Of a stretch of DNA of 64,000 nt, positions 19,101-29,291 are shown piece after piece. The first letter of the stretch is position 1. Every line of letters begins with the position of its first letter. A program made the translations under genes and the position numbers. A model generated the notes under the pieces. The model was not told the origin of the DNA. It made no database searches and saw only the letters and a program-made list of their open reading frames with translations. Origin of the DNA: Candidatus Segatella papionis (lineage in GTDB: Bacteria > Bacteroidota > Bacteroidia > Bacteroidales > Bacteroidaceae); contig DBLF01000030.1 in NCBI GenBank assembly GCA_002297965.1, positions 75,285 through 139,284 on the forward strand, given 5' to 3'.

Positions 19101-19940
19101 ATGATGAAGAATCAATTAAGAGAAAAAACAGCAAAACTGATGATGCATGCCTTCGTGTGCCTATCCGTCATGCTGAGTTCTTGTGACTCTGTATTCGATG
19201 TACATCCCTACGATGTGAGAGTGAAAGGCGCAACCAATGTGAACGCCAAAAACATACAAAAGATAGAGCAAACGGTGAAGAGCAAGGATACCATCCGATT
19301 TGCCGTGATAAGCGACAGTCACCAATGGCTCGATGACTTGGAGAAAGAAGTAAGCGACATCAACCGAAGAAAAGACAGCATAGACTTCGTGATTCACTGC
19401 GGCGACATCTCTGATTTCGGAGCTACACAAGAAATGATATGGACACGCGATCGACTCCAGAAGTTGCAAATGCCGTCGGTAGTGCTCTTGGGCAACCACG
19501 ACTGCCTGGGAACGGGCAATCAGTCGTATGAAGCCATTTATGGCAATCCCGACTTCAGCTTCATCGCAGGAAAGGTAAAGTTCGTTTGCCTCAATACCAA
19601 TGCCATCGAATACGACTATTCACGCCCAGTGCCGAACTTCGACTTTATGGAAGCAGAACGCACCGCCGACTCGCTGAGCTTCGACCGCACCGTCGTGTGC
19701 ATGCATGCAGCCCCCTTCTCCGAACAGTTTAACAACAATGTGGCAAAGGTTTTCAATTACTACATTCACCAGTTCCCACATCTTCTGTTCTGCCTGGATG
19801 GTCACGGTCATCACATGAGACAGCAAGATCTCTACAACGACGGCACCATGTTCTATATGGAAGGCTGCAGTAAGTATCGTCAGTATTATCTATTCACCAT
19901 CACTCCAAAGGATTATCATTATGAGATTATCGACTTTTAA
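19101..19940 (+). CDS. metallophosphoesterase lipoprotein
   Basis: This 279-residue calcineurin-like phosphoesterase begins with a lipoprotein signal ending LSSC (Cys28), so it is exported and lipid-anchored. The dinuclear-metal motifs are in order: DSH (Asp72, His74), CGDISD (Asp102), LLGNHD (132-134), CMHAAP and DGHGHH. The substrate could be a phosphomonoester, phosphodiester or nucleotide; nothing identifies it. The next gene starts inside its last codons (20-base overlap), implying translational coupling and a joint function. Confidence 0.85.
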   Translation: MMKNQLREKTAKLMMHAFVCLSVMLSSCDSVFDVHPYDVRVKGATNVNAKNIQKIEQTVKSKDTIRFAVISDSHQWLDDLEKEVSDINRRKDSIDFVIHCGDISDFGATQEMIWTRDRLQKLQMPSVVLLGNHDCLGTGNQSYEAIYGNPDFSFIAGKVKFVCLNTNAIEYDYSRPVPNFDFMEAERTADSLSFDRTVVCMHAAPFSEQFNNNVAKVFNYYIHQFPHLLFCLDGHGHHMRQQDLYNDGTMFYMEGCSKYRQYYLFTITPKDYHYEIIDF

Positions 19941-20655
19941 ATTGTCCCATGAAACAGGCATTCGCTTTTGGAAAGCATTATCCTGCATCCTACTCTTCTT
20001 GTCGCTTTCCGTAATGGCCAGTGCCTCAGATGGCATCAGTCATTCTGCTAAGGATGTAACTGGTATAGACATTTCTTCATCAGATACACTGAGTCGATAC
20101 GAAAAGACCGTACAAAAATACCGCAAGCATTGGGACATACTTATGCCAACACAAGGCATTATTCAGACCTGCGGAAATATGGGAATCATCTCTCTAGGAA
20201 TAGGATGGGACTATGGTAAAAGCAAGCAATGGGAGACTCAATTGCTCTTTGGTATCGTGCCGAAATACGACTCCGATGCCGTGAAGGTTACAATGACCAT
20301 CAAAGAGAATTTCATACCATGGCGAAAAGAGCTTGGCAAAGGATGGCAATTCGAGCCGCTGGAATGCAGCCTCTATCTGAATACGGTTTTTGGACACGAC
20401 TTCTGGACCAAGCAGCCTACCAAGTACGAGAGCGGCTACTATCCTTTCTCCACCCGTGTGCGTCCCAACCTGGCTTTGGGAGAACGATTCCACTACGACA
20501 TCCCCAATGCAAGGCGCAAGCGCATCAAGAGTTTCACGCTCTTTTACGAGCTAGGCACAAACGACATCTATTTCATGCGCTTCTATCGCAATGGCAATGC
20601 AGGATTTTGGGATGTGTTCGGATTGTCATTCGGTGCGAAAGTACAATTTCTTTGA
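19921..20655 (+). CDS. secreted or outer-membrane protein of unknown function
   Basis: The ATG at 19921 overlaps the end of the phosphoesterase gene by 20 bases. Residues 17-36 form a hydrophobic signal peptide ending in an Ala/Ser region. The mature part contains alternating aromatic strands (WETQLLFGIVPKYD, SLYLNTVFGHDFW, FTLFYELGTNDIYF) and ends in Leu, consistent with a small beta-barrel or beta-sandwich. I do not recognise a family. Coupling to the lipoprotein phosphoesterase suggests the two act together at the outer surface. Confidence 0.65.
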   Translation: MRLSTFKLSHETGIRFWKALSCILLFLSLSVMASASDGISHSAKDVTGIDISSSDTLSRYEKTVQKYRKHWDILMPTQGIIQTCGNMGIISLGIGWDYGKSKQWETQLLFGIVPKYDSDAVKVTMTIKENFIPWRKELGKGWQFEPLECSLYLNTVFGHDFWTKQPTKYESGYYPFSTRVRPNLALGERFHYDIPNARRKRIKSFTLFYELGTNDIYFMRFYRNGNAGFWDVFGLSFGAKVQFL

Positions 20656-20735
20656 TTCAAAAGTTTTGCCGTTTGTAAAGTAAAAGTCACACCAAAGCTA
20701 ATATTGGAAAATCTATCAGTCGATGGCTTAAAAAT

Positions 20736-20793
20736 TACTACGCCAGGAAAATATTTTTTCCTGGCGTGGAAAAAATATTTTCCTGGCGTAGTA
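20736..20793. repeat. nested 58-base palindrome
   Basis: Arms of 26 bp (20736-20761 and 20768-20793) are perfectly complementary around a 6-base loop TGGCGT. Each arm also contains most of an internal palindrome, because CGCCAGGAAAATATTTT and its complement occur three times in alternation. No T-run suited to termination follows. It is reminiscent of REP/BIME-like elements. Confidence 0.85.
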
Positions 20794-20896
20794 TTTTCTA
20801 AAAGTGGGTACAAGCCATAAGAAAAGCACGTCAACCAGCGTAAACCTTTACGCACAATTTTTGCAAGATTTCGGAATAATGTAACGATTTTTTTTA

Positions 20897-20904
20897 TACC
20901 TTTG
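20897..20904 (+). promoter_or_regulatory. -7 box of uxaB
   Basis: TACCTTTG followed by CA matches TAnnTTTG, 57 bases before the uxaB start. Confidence 0.7.
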
Positions 20905-20960
20905 CATCAGATTTCAAAATCGGAACAAGAATAAACAATAACAAACATATTAAACAAATC

Positions 20961-22442
20961 ATGAAAGAGCTTAAAGCATTGAATAAGCGTACCGCTCCTA
21001 AGAGCGTAGCGCCTGAGAAAATCATCCAGTTTGGCGAAGGTAACTTCTTGCGTGCATTCGTAGATTGGATTGTTTGGAACATGAACAAGAAGACCGACTT
21101 CAATGGTTCTGTGGTTGTCGTACAGCCTTTGGCAAAGGGTATGGTTGACTGGTTGAACGGACAGGATTGCCTCTACCACGTAAACCTCCAGGGCAAGGAG
21201 AATGGTCAGGCAGTTAACACCTTGGAGCGCATCGATGTCATCAGCCGTTGTTTGAACCCATACTCTCAGAACCAAGCTTTCATGGCTTTGGCTGAGCAGC
21301 CTGAGATGCGCTTCATCATCTCCAACACCACCGAGGCAGGTATCGCGTTCGACGACTCATGCAAGTTCGCAGATGCTCCAGCCGCATCCTACCCTGGCAA
21401 GTTGGTTCAGTTGTTGTTCCACCGCTACAAGTTCTTCGAGGGCGACCCATCCAAGGGTATGATTCTGATGCCTTGCGAATTGATATTCCTGAACGGTCAC
21501 CATCTCAAGGAGTGCATCTACCAGTATATCGAGCTTTGGAAAGAAGACATGGGTGCAGATTACGAGGGCTTCAAGGAGTGGTTCACAAATCACTGCTATG
21601 TATGCGCCACACTCGTTGACCGCATCGTGCCAGGATTCCCACGCGACACCATCAAGGAAATCCAGCAGAAGATATGCTATAAGGACAACCTCGTGGTAAA
21701 GGCTGAGAGCTTCCACCTCTGGGTAATCGAGAAGGCCGAGAATATGACTGTAGAGCAGATGCAGGAGGAATTCCCTGCTCACAAGGCAGGTCTCCACGTG
21801 CTCATCACCGACAACGAGAAGCCATACCATGAGCGCAAGGTTACATTGCTCAATGGTCCTCACACCGTATTGAGTCCTGTATCTTATCTGAGCGGCGTCA
21901 ACATCGTTCGCGACGCTTGCGAGCACCCTGTGTTGGGTAAGTACATCCACAAGGTACAGTTCGACGAGTTGATGCAGACATTAAACTTGCCAATGGACGA
22001 GCTTCAGAAGTTCGCCTCTGATGTATTGGAGCGCTTCGAGAACCCATTCGTTGACCATCAGGTTACTAGCATCATGCTCAACTCATTCCCTAAATACGAG
22101 ACTCGCGACCTTCCAGGCGTGAAGGTTTACTTGGAGCGCAAGGGCGAGTTGCCTCAGGGCTTGGTATTCGGTTTGGCAGCCATCATCACCTACTACAAGG
22201 GTGGCGTTCGCGAGGATGGCGCTCCTATCCAGCCTAACGATGACCCAAAGATCATCGAGAAACTTACCGAGCTTTGGGCTACTGGCGACACACAGAAAAT
22301 CGCAGAAGGTGTGCTTGCATTCGACTACATCTGGCACGAGAACTTGAACGAGACCGTACCAGGCTTGACAGAATTGGTAAAGAAGGATCTCGACCTTATC
22401 CAGGAGAAGGGCATGTTGGAGGCAGTGAAGGCAATCCTCTAA
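20961..22442 (+). CDS. uxaB: tagaturonate reductase (altronate oxidoreductase family)
   Basis: UxaB reduces tagaturonate to altronate with NADH in galacturonate catabolism. It belongs to the mannitol dehydrogenase superfamily: the NAD motif QFGEGNFLRAF is at residues 23-33, followed by ISNTTEAGI and, further on, the conserved CATLVDRIVPG and KVTLLNGPHT active-site segments. The length of 493 fits UxaB. Its partners uxaA and uxaC are not in the window. A related polyol or fructuronate dehydrogenase is the main alternative. Confidence 0.87.
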   Translation: MKELKALNKRTAPKSVAPEKIIQFGEGNFLRAFVDWIVWNMNKKTDFNGSVVVVQPLAKGMVDWLNGQDCLYHVNLQGKENGQAVNTLERIDVISRCLNPYSQNQAFMALAEQPEMRFIISNTTEAGIAFDDSCKFADAPAASYPGKLVQLLFHRYKFFEGDPSKGMILMPCELIFLNGHHLKECIYQYIELWKEDMGADYEGFKEWFTNHCYVCATLVDRIVPGFPRDTIKEIQQKICYKDNLVVKAESFHLWVIEKAENMTVEQMQEEFPAHKAGLHVLITDNEKPYHERKVTLLNGPHTVLSPVSYLSGVNIVRDACEHPVLGKYIHKVQFDELMQTLNLPMDELQKFASDVLERFENPFVDHQVTSIMLNSFPKYETRDLPGVKVYLERKGELPQGLVFGLAAIITYYKGGVREDGAPIQPNDDPKIIEKLTELWATGDTQKIAEGVLAFDYIWHENLNETVPGLTELVKKDLDLIQEKGMLEAVKAIL

Positions 22443-22479
22443 AAGATTACGAATAGAAACATTTTAAATATACTTACAT

Positions 22480-22517
22480 AAAAAATCCCCAGCCAGCGTA
22501 TGGCTGAGGATTTTTTT
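22480..22517. terminator. bidirectional terminator between uxaB and the minus-strand pair
   Basis: AAAAATCC...CAGCCA pairs with TGGCTG...GGATTTTT around GCGTA. The A-run and T-run on the two sides allow termination of both convergent units. Confidence 0.85.
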
Positions 22518-22529
22518 ATGTAGTTTAAG

Positions 22530-22606
22530 ACATTTGCTTCACCGATTAGAACATTTGCTTTATAGCTTATGGACATTCGCTAAGACGATACGACACTTGC
22601 GCTAAG
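22530..22606. repeat. degenerate tandem repeat, period about 21 bases
   Basis: Four copies of a unit beginning ACATTTGCTT (ACATTCGC and ACACTTGC in the last two) start at 22530, 22551, 22573 and 22593. The array is intergenic, between the terminator and the small membrane gene. Confidence 0.6.
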
Positions 22607-22754
22607 ATAAATAAAGCCAATATATAGCTACAAGTACAGCCAACATAATAACTCCCACTACCATCTTAATCATACAGGTAGCCACCTTCTTTAGGATGAA
22701 AAGCCCCACGACCAAGACCACGAGTGCAAAAGCGTAATAGAGGAAATTATCCAT
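22602..22754 (-). CDS. small membrane protein, 50 residues
   Basis: Starting at the ATG at 22754, the product MDNFLYYAFALVVLVVGLF... has two hydrophobic segments (about 5-20 and 30-49) separated by LKKVATCMIK, a two-helix hairpin. The start overlaps the last 8 bases of the pseudouridine synthase gene, so translation is probably coupled. A longer frame begins at 22835 but would lie inside the upstream gene. No family is identified. Confidence 0.65.
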   Translation of the reverse strand: MDNFLYYAFALVVLVVGLFILKKVATCMIKMVVGVIMLAVLVAIYWLYLS

Positions 22755-23742
22755 TGCTTCCCCCCTTCCTAGACTTGCCGTTGCTTCTCGATGGATGTCC
22801 GCCTCTAACTGTCGAGCCATCCATTGGTCTCTCATCTTCCTTCATCGCCCTGATGAACTCTTTAGGTATCGGGGTCTCGAATTCCAAAGGCTGATGAGTT
22901 ACAGGATGATAGAAACAGAGCACATAAGCATGCAGGCACAAACGACCACAAGGGTCGTCGCCATTTCCATATTTAATGTCTCCGCAAACTGGATGTCCCA
23001 AGTCGGCAGTATGCACGCGGATTTGGTTCTTGCGTCCCGTCTCAAGCTTAAATTCCACCAACGAATGCTTCGTGGTGCGCTGCAAAGTATGAAAATGGGT
23101 AACGGCATACTTGCCGCCATTGTCCGTATCACTGGCGTATGTGATGTACGCCTTGTTGTCCTTCAGCCAGTTGGCTACTGTACCCTCGTCATCCTCCATT
23201 TCTCCAGATACCAAGGCTACATATCGGCGATCATATACATTATGGTGCCAATCATCCTCCAAAGCAAGCTCAGTCTGCTTGTCCTTTGCGTAAATCATCA
23301 ATCCTGAGGTGTCTCTATCCAAGCGATGCACCACATGGGCCTGGCAGTTTTGTCGAGTCTTATGGAAATAATCGTCGAGCACGGTCTTCACATTGAGTGT
23401 GGAATGTCCGGCAGCCATGCTAAGAATGCCCACGTTTTTCTCTATCACGATGAGGTAGCGGTCTTCGTAAACGATTTTGAGATAACGGCTTTTGAAGACC
23501 TCCTGGTTCTTCTTGGTCTTGCTCACGCTCACCTTCATGCCAGGTTTCAAGGCGTAGTCGAACTGGGTGACCGTCTTTCCGTCAACCTTGATTCCCCTAC
23601 CCTGCAAAGTTTGCTTCACCTTGGTCTTGCTCTGCTTCAAATTTTCGAGCAGCCAATCAAGCAATGGCGCAGGCGCTCCTACAGTATAGTGAGCATACTC
23701 CTGCTGATTGCCATAGTTGTATTTGTTATTCTGTGGTCTCAT
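22747..23742 (-). CDS. RluA-family pseudouridine synthase
   Basis: From the ATG at 23742 (MRPQNNKYNYG) the protein has 331 residues. An S4-like RNA-binding region comes first (LDWLLENL, then the basic KQTLQGRGIKVDG), then the catalytic domain with HRLDRDTSG, whose Asp is the conserved nucleophile, and the ETGRKNQIRVH motif. It isomerises uridines in rRNA or tRNA; RluC/RluD/TruC subgroup cannot be told. The C-terminal 30 residues are basic and low complexity. An upstream in-frame start at 23784 would overrun the promoter. Confidence 0.9.
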   Translation of the reverse strand: MRPQNNKYNYGNQQEYAHYTVGAPAPLLDWLLENLKQSKTKVKQTLQGRGIKVDGKTVTQFDYALKPGMKVSVSKTKKNQEVFKSRYLKIVYEDRYLIVIEKNVGILSMAAGHSTLNVKTVLDDYFHKTRQNCQAHVVHRLDRDTSGLMIYAKDKQTELALEDDWHHNVYDRRYVALVSGEMEDDEGTVANWLKDNKAYITYASDTDNGGKYAVTHFHTLQRTTKHSLVEFKLETGRKNQIRVHTADLGHPVCGDIKYGNGDDPCGRLCLHAYVLCFYHPVTHQPLEFETPIPKEFIRAMKEDERPMDGSTVRGGHPSRSNGKSRKGGSNG

Positions 23743-23762
23743 ATATTTATGATTTTTAGATG

Positions 23763-23793
23763 CAAAATTAGCGATTTTCGGCAAAACAACAAA
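23763..23793 (-). promoter_or_regulatory. promoter of the pseudouridine synthase gene
   Basis: On the minus strand TAATTTTG (23763-23770) is the -7 box, with TTTG at 23790-23793 nineteen bases upstream. Confidence 0.65.
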
Positions 23794-23865
23794 GAATCTA
23801 CCTCATTTTAACTTAATATTAAGTACTTTTTTACTCTAAAATTCTGAGTTTCAAATATTTTTTTG

Positions 23866-23873
23866 TAATTTTG
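23866..23873 (+). promoter_or_regulatory. -7 box of the ABC-F gene
   Basis: TAATTTTG followed by CA matches TAnnTTTG, 60 bases before the start codon. Confidence 0.65.
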
Positions 23874-23929
23874 CAGCGAATTTGCTATGCAATTCGTTAT
23901 AAGAAAACAAAAAGATACAGATAAATTAA

Positions 23930-25552
<1,623 letters not shown>

Positions 25553-25569
25553 AGACCAATTGATTTTTT

Positions 25570-25577
25570 TAATTTTG
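25570..25577 (+). promoter_or_regulatory. -7 box ahead of grpE
   Basis: TAATTTTG followed by CA lies 18 bases before the hairpin at 25595, so a transcript from it would carry the hairpin in its leader. Confidence 0.5.
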
Positions 25578-25594
25578 CATATAGGTTAACGTTT

Positions 25595-25631
25595 GTGCCA
25601 ATTCGATGGGAATCGAGTTGGCACGCTTTTT
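25595..25631 (+). terminator. terminator-like hairpin between ABC-F and grpE
   Basis: A 13-bp stem (25595-25607 with 25612-25624, one mismatch) with loop GGGA is followed by GCTTTTTG. It can end the ABC-F transcript, but it also lies downstream of the candidate grpE promoter. It is not the CIRCE sequence. Confidence 0.8.
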
Positions 25632-25659
25632 GTCACTACAACCAATAAAAAGTATAATC

Positions 25660-26361
25660 ATGTTTAAAAAATTTAAGACTATGTCACAAGGAAAAAAGAT
25701 TAATATAGAAGACGGTAACGCTAAAGAGCAGGTTAAGAACGAGAATACCGAGCAGGGCGCTAACCAGACTGACAATAAGGTATCTAGCGAAAGCCAAGAG
25801 CAAGGAGCAAAAGATATTGACATAAAAGAAGATGTCGCTGACAAGCAGGCAGAAAACACTGACAATGCGGCAGAAAGCACTGACAACACGACAGAAAAAG
25901 ATGGTGCTAAAGAATTAAGTCCACTGGAAAAGGCTCAGCAGGAAGTGGAAGAACTCAAGAAGCAGCTCCTTTACAAGACTGCAGAATTCGAGAACTATCG
26001 CAAGCGCACCCTCAAGGAGAAGGCTGAACTTATCCTCAATGGCGGAGAGAAAACCATTTCTGCCATCCTTCCTGTGCTCGACGACTTCGAGCGTGCTCTT
26101 GCAGACAAGAGCGAAGACCCTAAGGTAATCAAGGAAGGCGTACAGATGATTTTCAACAAGTTTGTCAAGGCTCTCGAAGGTTTGGGCGTGAAGAAAATTG
26201 ACACTGCTGACAAGGACTTTGACGTTGATTACCACGAGGCGATCGCTATGGTTCCAGGAATGGGCGACGAGAAGAAGGGCAAGATTATCGACTGCGTTCA
26301 GACAGGCTACACCCTCAACGACAAGGTGATACGCCATGCTAAAGTGGCTGTAGGTCAATAA
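25660..26361 (+). CDS. grpE: nucleotide exchange factor GrpE
   Basis: GrpE releases ADP from DnaK. The start chosen, ATG at 25660 (MFKKFKTMSQGKK), gives 233 residues; an upstream ATG at 25606 lies inside the hairpin and ATG at 25681 is a further alternative. An acidic, Gln/Asn-rich N-terminal region (to about residue 95) precedes a long coiled coil and the family segments FENYRKRT, LPVLDDFERAL and HEAIAMVPG, with QTGYTLNDKVIRHAKVAVG at the end. dnaJ follows; dnaK is not in the window. Confidence 0.94.
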   Translation: MFKKFKTMSQGKKINIEDGNAKEQVKNENTEQGANQTDNKVSSESQEQGAKDIDIKEDVADKQAENTDNAAESTDNTTEKDGAKELSPLEKAQQEVEELKKQLLYKTAEFENYRKRTLKEKAELILNGGEKTISAILPVLDDFERALADKSEDPKVIKEGVQMIFNKFVKALEGLGVKKIDTADKDFDVDYHEAIAMVPGMGDEKKGKIIDCVQTGYTLNDKVIRHAKVAVGQ

Positions 26362-26462
26362 AAATCTACAAGCTCAAAGAGGAAGAGCAGAAACGCATCA
26401 TTCATAGAATCATCATTCAATCATCATTCAGTATCATCAATCTATAGAAAAATAATGTAGCT

Positions 26463-27602
26463 ATGGCTAAGAGAGACTATTACGAGGTGCTTGGCGTAAA
26501 CAAGCAAGCATCCGAAGACGAAATCAAGAAGGCTTACCGAAAGATAGCCATCAAATATCACCCAGACCGCAACCCTGGCAACAAGGAAGCCGAGGAGAAA
26601 TTCAAGGAGGCTGCCGAGGCCTACGATGTGCTCCGCGACCCTCAGAAGCGTCAACAGTACGACCAATTCGGATTCGACGGTCCACAAGGAGGATTCGGTG
26701 GATTCGGCGGTGGCGCCAGCATGGACATGAACGACATCTTCTCGATGTTCGGCGATATATTCGGTGGGCACGCTGGATTCGGTGGTAGTTCTCAGCCACA
26801 GCAGTATCAGGGTAGAGATTTGCGCGTACAAGCAAAGCTTACGCTGCAAGAAGCCTATGCAGGATGCACCAAGAAATTCAAAATCCGCAAGGATGTCACT
26901 TGCAGCGCATGCCATGGCACCGGATGCGAAGGTGGAGCTCAACCTGAGACCTGCCCTACCTGTCACGGATCTGGCTTCACCATCCGTACCGTTCGTTCAA
27001 TGTTTGGAACCATGCAGACGCAAGCAGCCTGCCCTACTTGCGGTGGTGAAGGTCATGTCATCAAGAACAAATGCAAGGTTTGCGGTGGCGAAGGCATTGT
27101 GACTGGCGAAGAAGTTGTGGAAATCAACATCCCTGCTGGCGTAGATGACAATATGGTGGTAACCGTACCTGGCAAGGGTGGTGCAGGAAAGCACAATGGT
27201 GTGAATGGAGACTTGCAGGTAATCGTACGTGTGGAAAAGAGCGATGTGTTCGAACGCAAAGACAAAGACCTCTACTACAATTTGGTTCTCGACTTCTCTA
27301 CTGCCGTACTTGGAGGTGAAGTAGAAATTCCTACGATGGAAGGAAATACCACCATTAAGATAGAACCTGGCACACAACCGGGCAAACAGATTCGCTTGCG
27401 TGGAAAAGGTATGCCTGCCATCAAAGGCTATGGTTACGGAAATGGTGACATCATCGTCAACATCACCGTCTATATCCCTAAGACCCTCAGCAAGGAGGAG
27501 AAGGAATTAGTGAAGAAGTTCAAGGAATGCGAGAATTTCAAGGCAGACAACGCAACTAAGAAGTCCATCTTCGACAGTATAAAGAATCTGTTTAACAAAT
27601 AG
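26463..27602 (+). CDS. dnaJ: chaperone protein DnaJ
   Basis: DnaJ delivers clients to DnaK and stimulates its ATPase. The J domain has HPD at residues 33-35, followed by a Gly/Phe region (about 75-105), four zinc-finger repeats ([32 protein letters not shown]) and two C-terminal client-binding domains ending in a Lys-rich tail. The 379-residue length is standard for type I DnaJ. It lies 101 bases after grpE, probably in one heat-shock unit. Confidence 0.97.
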   Translation: MAKRDYYEVLGVNKQASEDEIKKAYRKIAIKYHPDRNPGNKEAEEKFKEAAEAYDVLRDPQKRQQYDQFGFDGPQGGFGGFGGGASMDMNDIFSMFGDIFGGHAGFGGSSQPQQYQGRDLRVQAKLTLQEAYAGCTKKFKIRKDVTCSACHGTGCEGGAQPETCPTCHGSGFTIRTVRSMFGTMQTQAACPTCGGEGHVIKNKCKVCGGEGIVTGEEVVEINIPAGVDDNMVVTVPGKGGAGKHNGVNGDLQVIVRVEKSDVFERKDKDLYYNLVLDFSTAVLGGEVEIPTMEGNTTIKIEPGTQPGKQIRLRGKGMPAIKGYGYGNGDIIVNITVYIPKTLSKEEKELVKKFKECENFKADNATKKSIFDSIKNLFNK

Positions 27603-27674
27603 ACTATATCTTGCTCAGAAGCAGGACTTTCGGGAAAGGCGAGGAATGTTAATGATAAATAATAAATAAGTTTA

Positions 27675-27725
27675 AATAGGCAATCGCAAACGCTAGAAAC
27701 CACTAGTGCTTGGATTGCCTATTTT
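27675..27725 (+). terminator. terminator after dnaJ
   Basis: AATAGGCAATC (27675-27685) pairs with GATTGCCTATT (27713-27723) around a 27-base region; a short T-run overlaps the 3' arm. Confidence 0.65.
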
Positions 27726-27860
27726 CGTTTGTACACTGTATAATATATAATAATAGCATTATAACATACAATTATATATGTGTGAAACGAAATGCAAGAA
27801 TAGCAATGTGAGAATGAATAATTAAGATTAAAATAAAGATAACAATTAAGATAATAGACT

Positions 27861-29168
27861 ATGAATTATCAAGAAACGATAGAATATCTATTTAATAGCA
27901 CCCCAGTTTTCGAGAAGATAGGTGCGAAGGCTTATAAGCCAGGCTTACAGACTACACTCGCTCTCGACGAGCATTTCGGTCATCCACATCTTCAATATAA
28001 GACTATCCACGTCGCCGGTACCAATGGAAAAGGCTCTTGTTCCCACACCATCGCTGCCATTCTTCAGAGCCAGGGCTACAAAGTTGGTCTCTACACTTCC
28101 CCTCACCTCGTCGATTTCCGTGAGCGCATACGTGTCAATGGCGAATGCGTGCCAGAGCAATATGTCATCGACTTCGTGGAGGAAAATCGTGCTTTCTTCG
28201 AGCCTCTTCATCCATCCTTCTTCGAACTGACCACAGCCATGGCTTTTAAGTATTTCGCCGAGCAAGAGGTAGATTACGCTGTCATCGAAGTAGGTCTAGG
28301 CGGTCGCCTCGACTGCACAAACATCATCACCCCAATCCTTTCCGTCATCACCAATATCAGTTTCGATCATACGCAGTTCTTGGGCGACACTCTAGCTAAG
28401 ATAGCAAGAGAAAAAGCTGGCGTCATAAAAGAAGGTGTACCTGTGATAATAGGAGAAAGACATGAGGAGACGTGGCCAGTTTTCGAAGAAGTCGCAGAAA
28501 AGAAACATGCTCCCATCCAATTGGCGGAAAACCGCTACTTCGGCGGCGAAGAATCCAATTACAGCCTAGAGAAAATAGATGGTAAATGGTACGGAAGTTA
28601 TAAACTAACAGATGGCAAACTCATCAATTATCAACTTTTAGGAAACTACCAAAAGAAGAATTTGAACACAATACTTACAGCATCCGATTTTCTCGCAGAC
28701 CACTCTATTGTAGGTCAGGAAGCAATAAAAAACGGCTTTGAGCACGTGTGCGACTTGACAGGCTTGCGCGGACGATGGGAAATTTTGAGCGAAACCCCAT
28801 ACGTAGTATGCGACACAGGTCACAATCTGGCTGGATGGGAATACCTAAGCAAGCAGATATTCAACGAGGCCGCCAAAAGGCCAAAGACTCATATTGTATT
28901 TGGAATGGTAGATGACAAAGATGTAAACCATGTACTTGAGTTGCTGAAAAAAGCGGACTGCCGCACACTTTTCTACTGGACACAACCTTCTACCAAAAGA
29001 GCAATCCCCGTCAGGAAGTTGCAGCAGATAGCTTCAGAGAGAGGCTTGAACGGAAAAACGTATTCTTCTGTAAAAGAAGCATATAACACTGTAATGACGA
29101 AAGCGAACGCTGACGACTTCATCTTTATTGGTGGATCTAGTTATGTAGTGGCTGACTTGCTCTCATAG
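27861..29168 (+). CDS. folC: bifunctional folylpolyglutamate synthase / dihydrofolate synthase
   Basis: FolC adds glutamate to dihydropteroate and to folates. The Mur-ligase-like fold shows the ATP loop GTNGKGS (53-59), YTSPHLVDFRERIRVNG, ELTTAMAF, GLGGRLDCTN and SFDHTQFLGDT. The C-terminal glutamate-ligase domain includes LRGRWEIL and VCDTGHN. Length is normal (435). It stands alone between terminators, with an AT-rich 190-base leader in which I see no clear promoter. Confidence 0.95.
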   Translation: MNYQETIEYLFNSTPVFEKIGAKAYKPGLQTTLALDEHFGHPHLQYKTIHVAGTNGKGSCSHTIAAILQSQGYKVGLYTSPHLVDFRERIRVNGECVPEQYVIDFVEENRAFFEPLHPSFFELTTAMAFKYFAEQEVDYAVIEVGLGGRLDCTNIITPILSVITNISFDHTQFLGDTLAKIAREKAGVIKEGVPVIIGERHEETWPVFEEVAEKKHAPIQLAENRYFGGEESNYSLEKIDGKWYGSYKLTDGKLINYQLLGNYQKKNLNTILTASDFLADHSIVGQEAIKNGFEHVCDLTGLRGRWEILSETPYVVCDTGHNLAGWEYLSKQIFNEAAKRPKTHIVFGMVDDKDVNHVLELLKKADCRTLFYWTQPSTKRAIPVRKLQQIASERGLNGKTYSSVKEAYNTVMTKANADDFIFIGGSSYVVADLLS

Positions 29169-29291
29169 ATATTTTTAGATTTTTTAAATCAAATAATTGC
29201 CAAATAATTTGCTTTATTCATTTTTTTTTCGTTACTTTGCAGTGTAATACTTTAGACCAAAAGTATAGTAACTAAACAAAATTGAGATATT

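Noticed and set aside
25595..25624. CIRCE element for HrcA upstream of grpE
   Set aside because: The inverted repeat does not contain the TTAGCACTC/GAGTGCTAA consensus.
25606..25659. Upstream ATG giving an 18-residue N-terminal extension of GrpE
   Set aside because: The codon lies in the 5' arm of a terminator-like hairpin and the added residues do not fit the GrpE N-terminus.
29232..29239. TTACTTTG as the promoter box of galM
   Set aside because: Its second base is T rather than A, and no TTG is suitably placed, so I left it out of the feature list.
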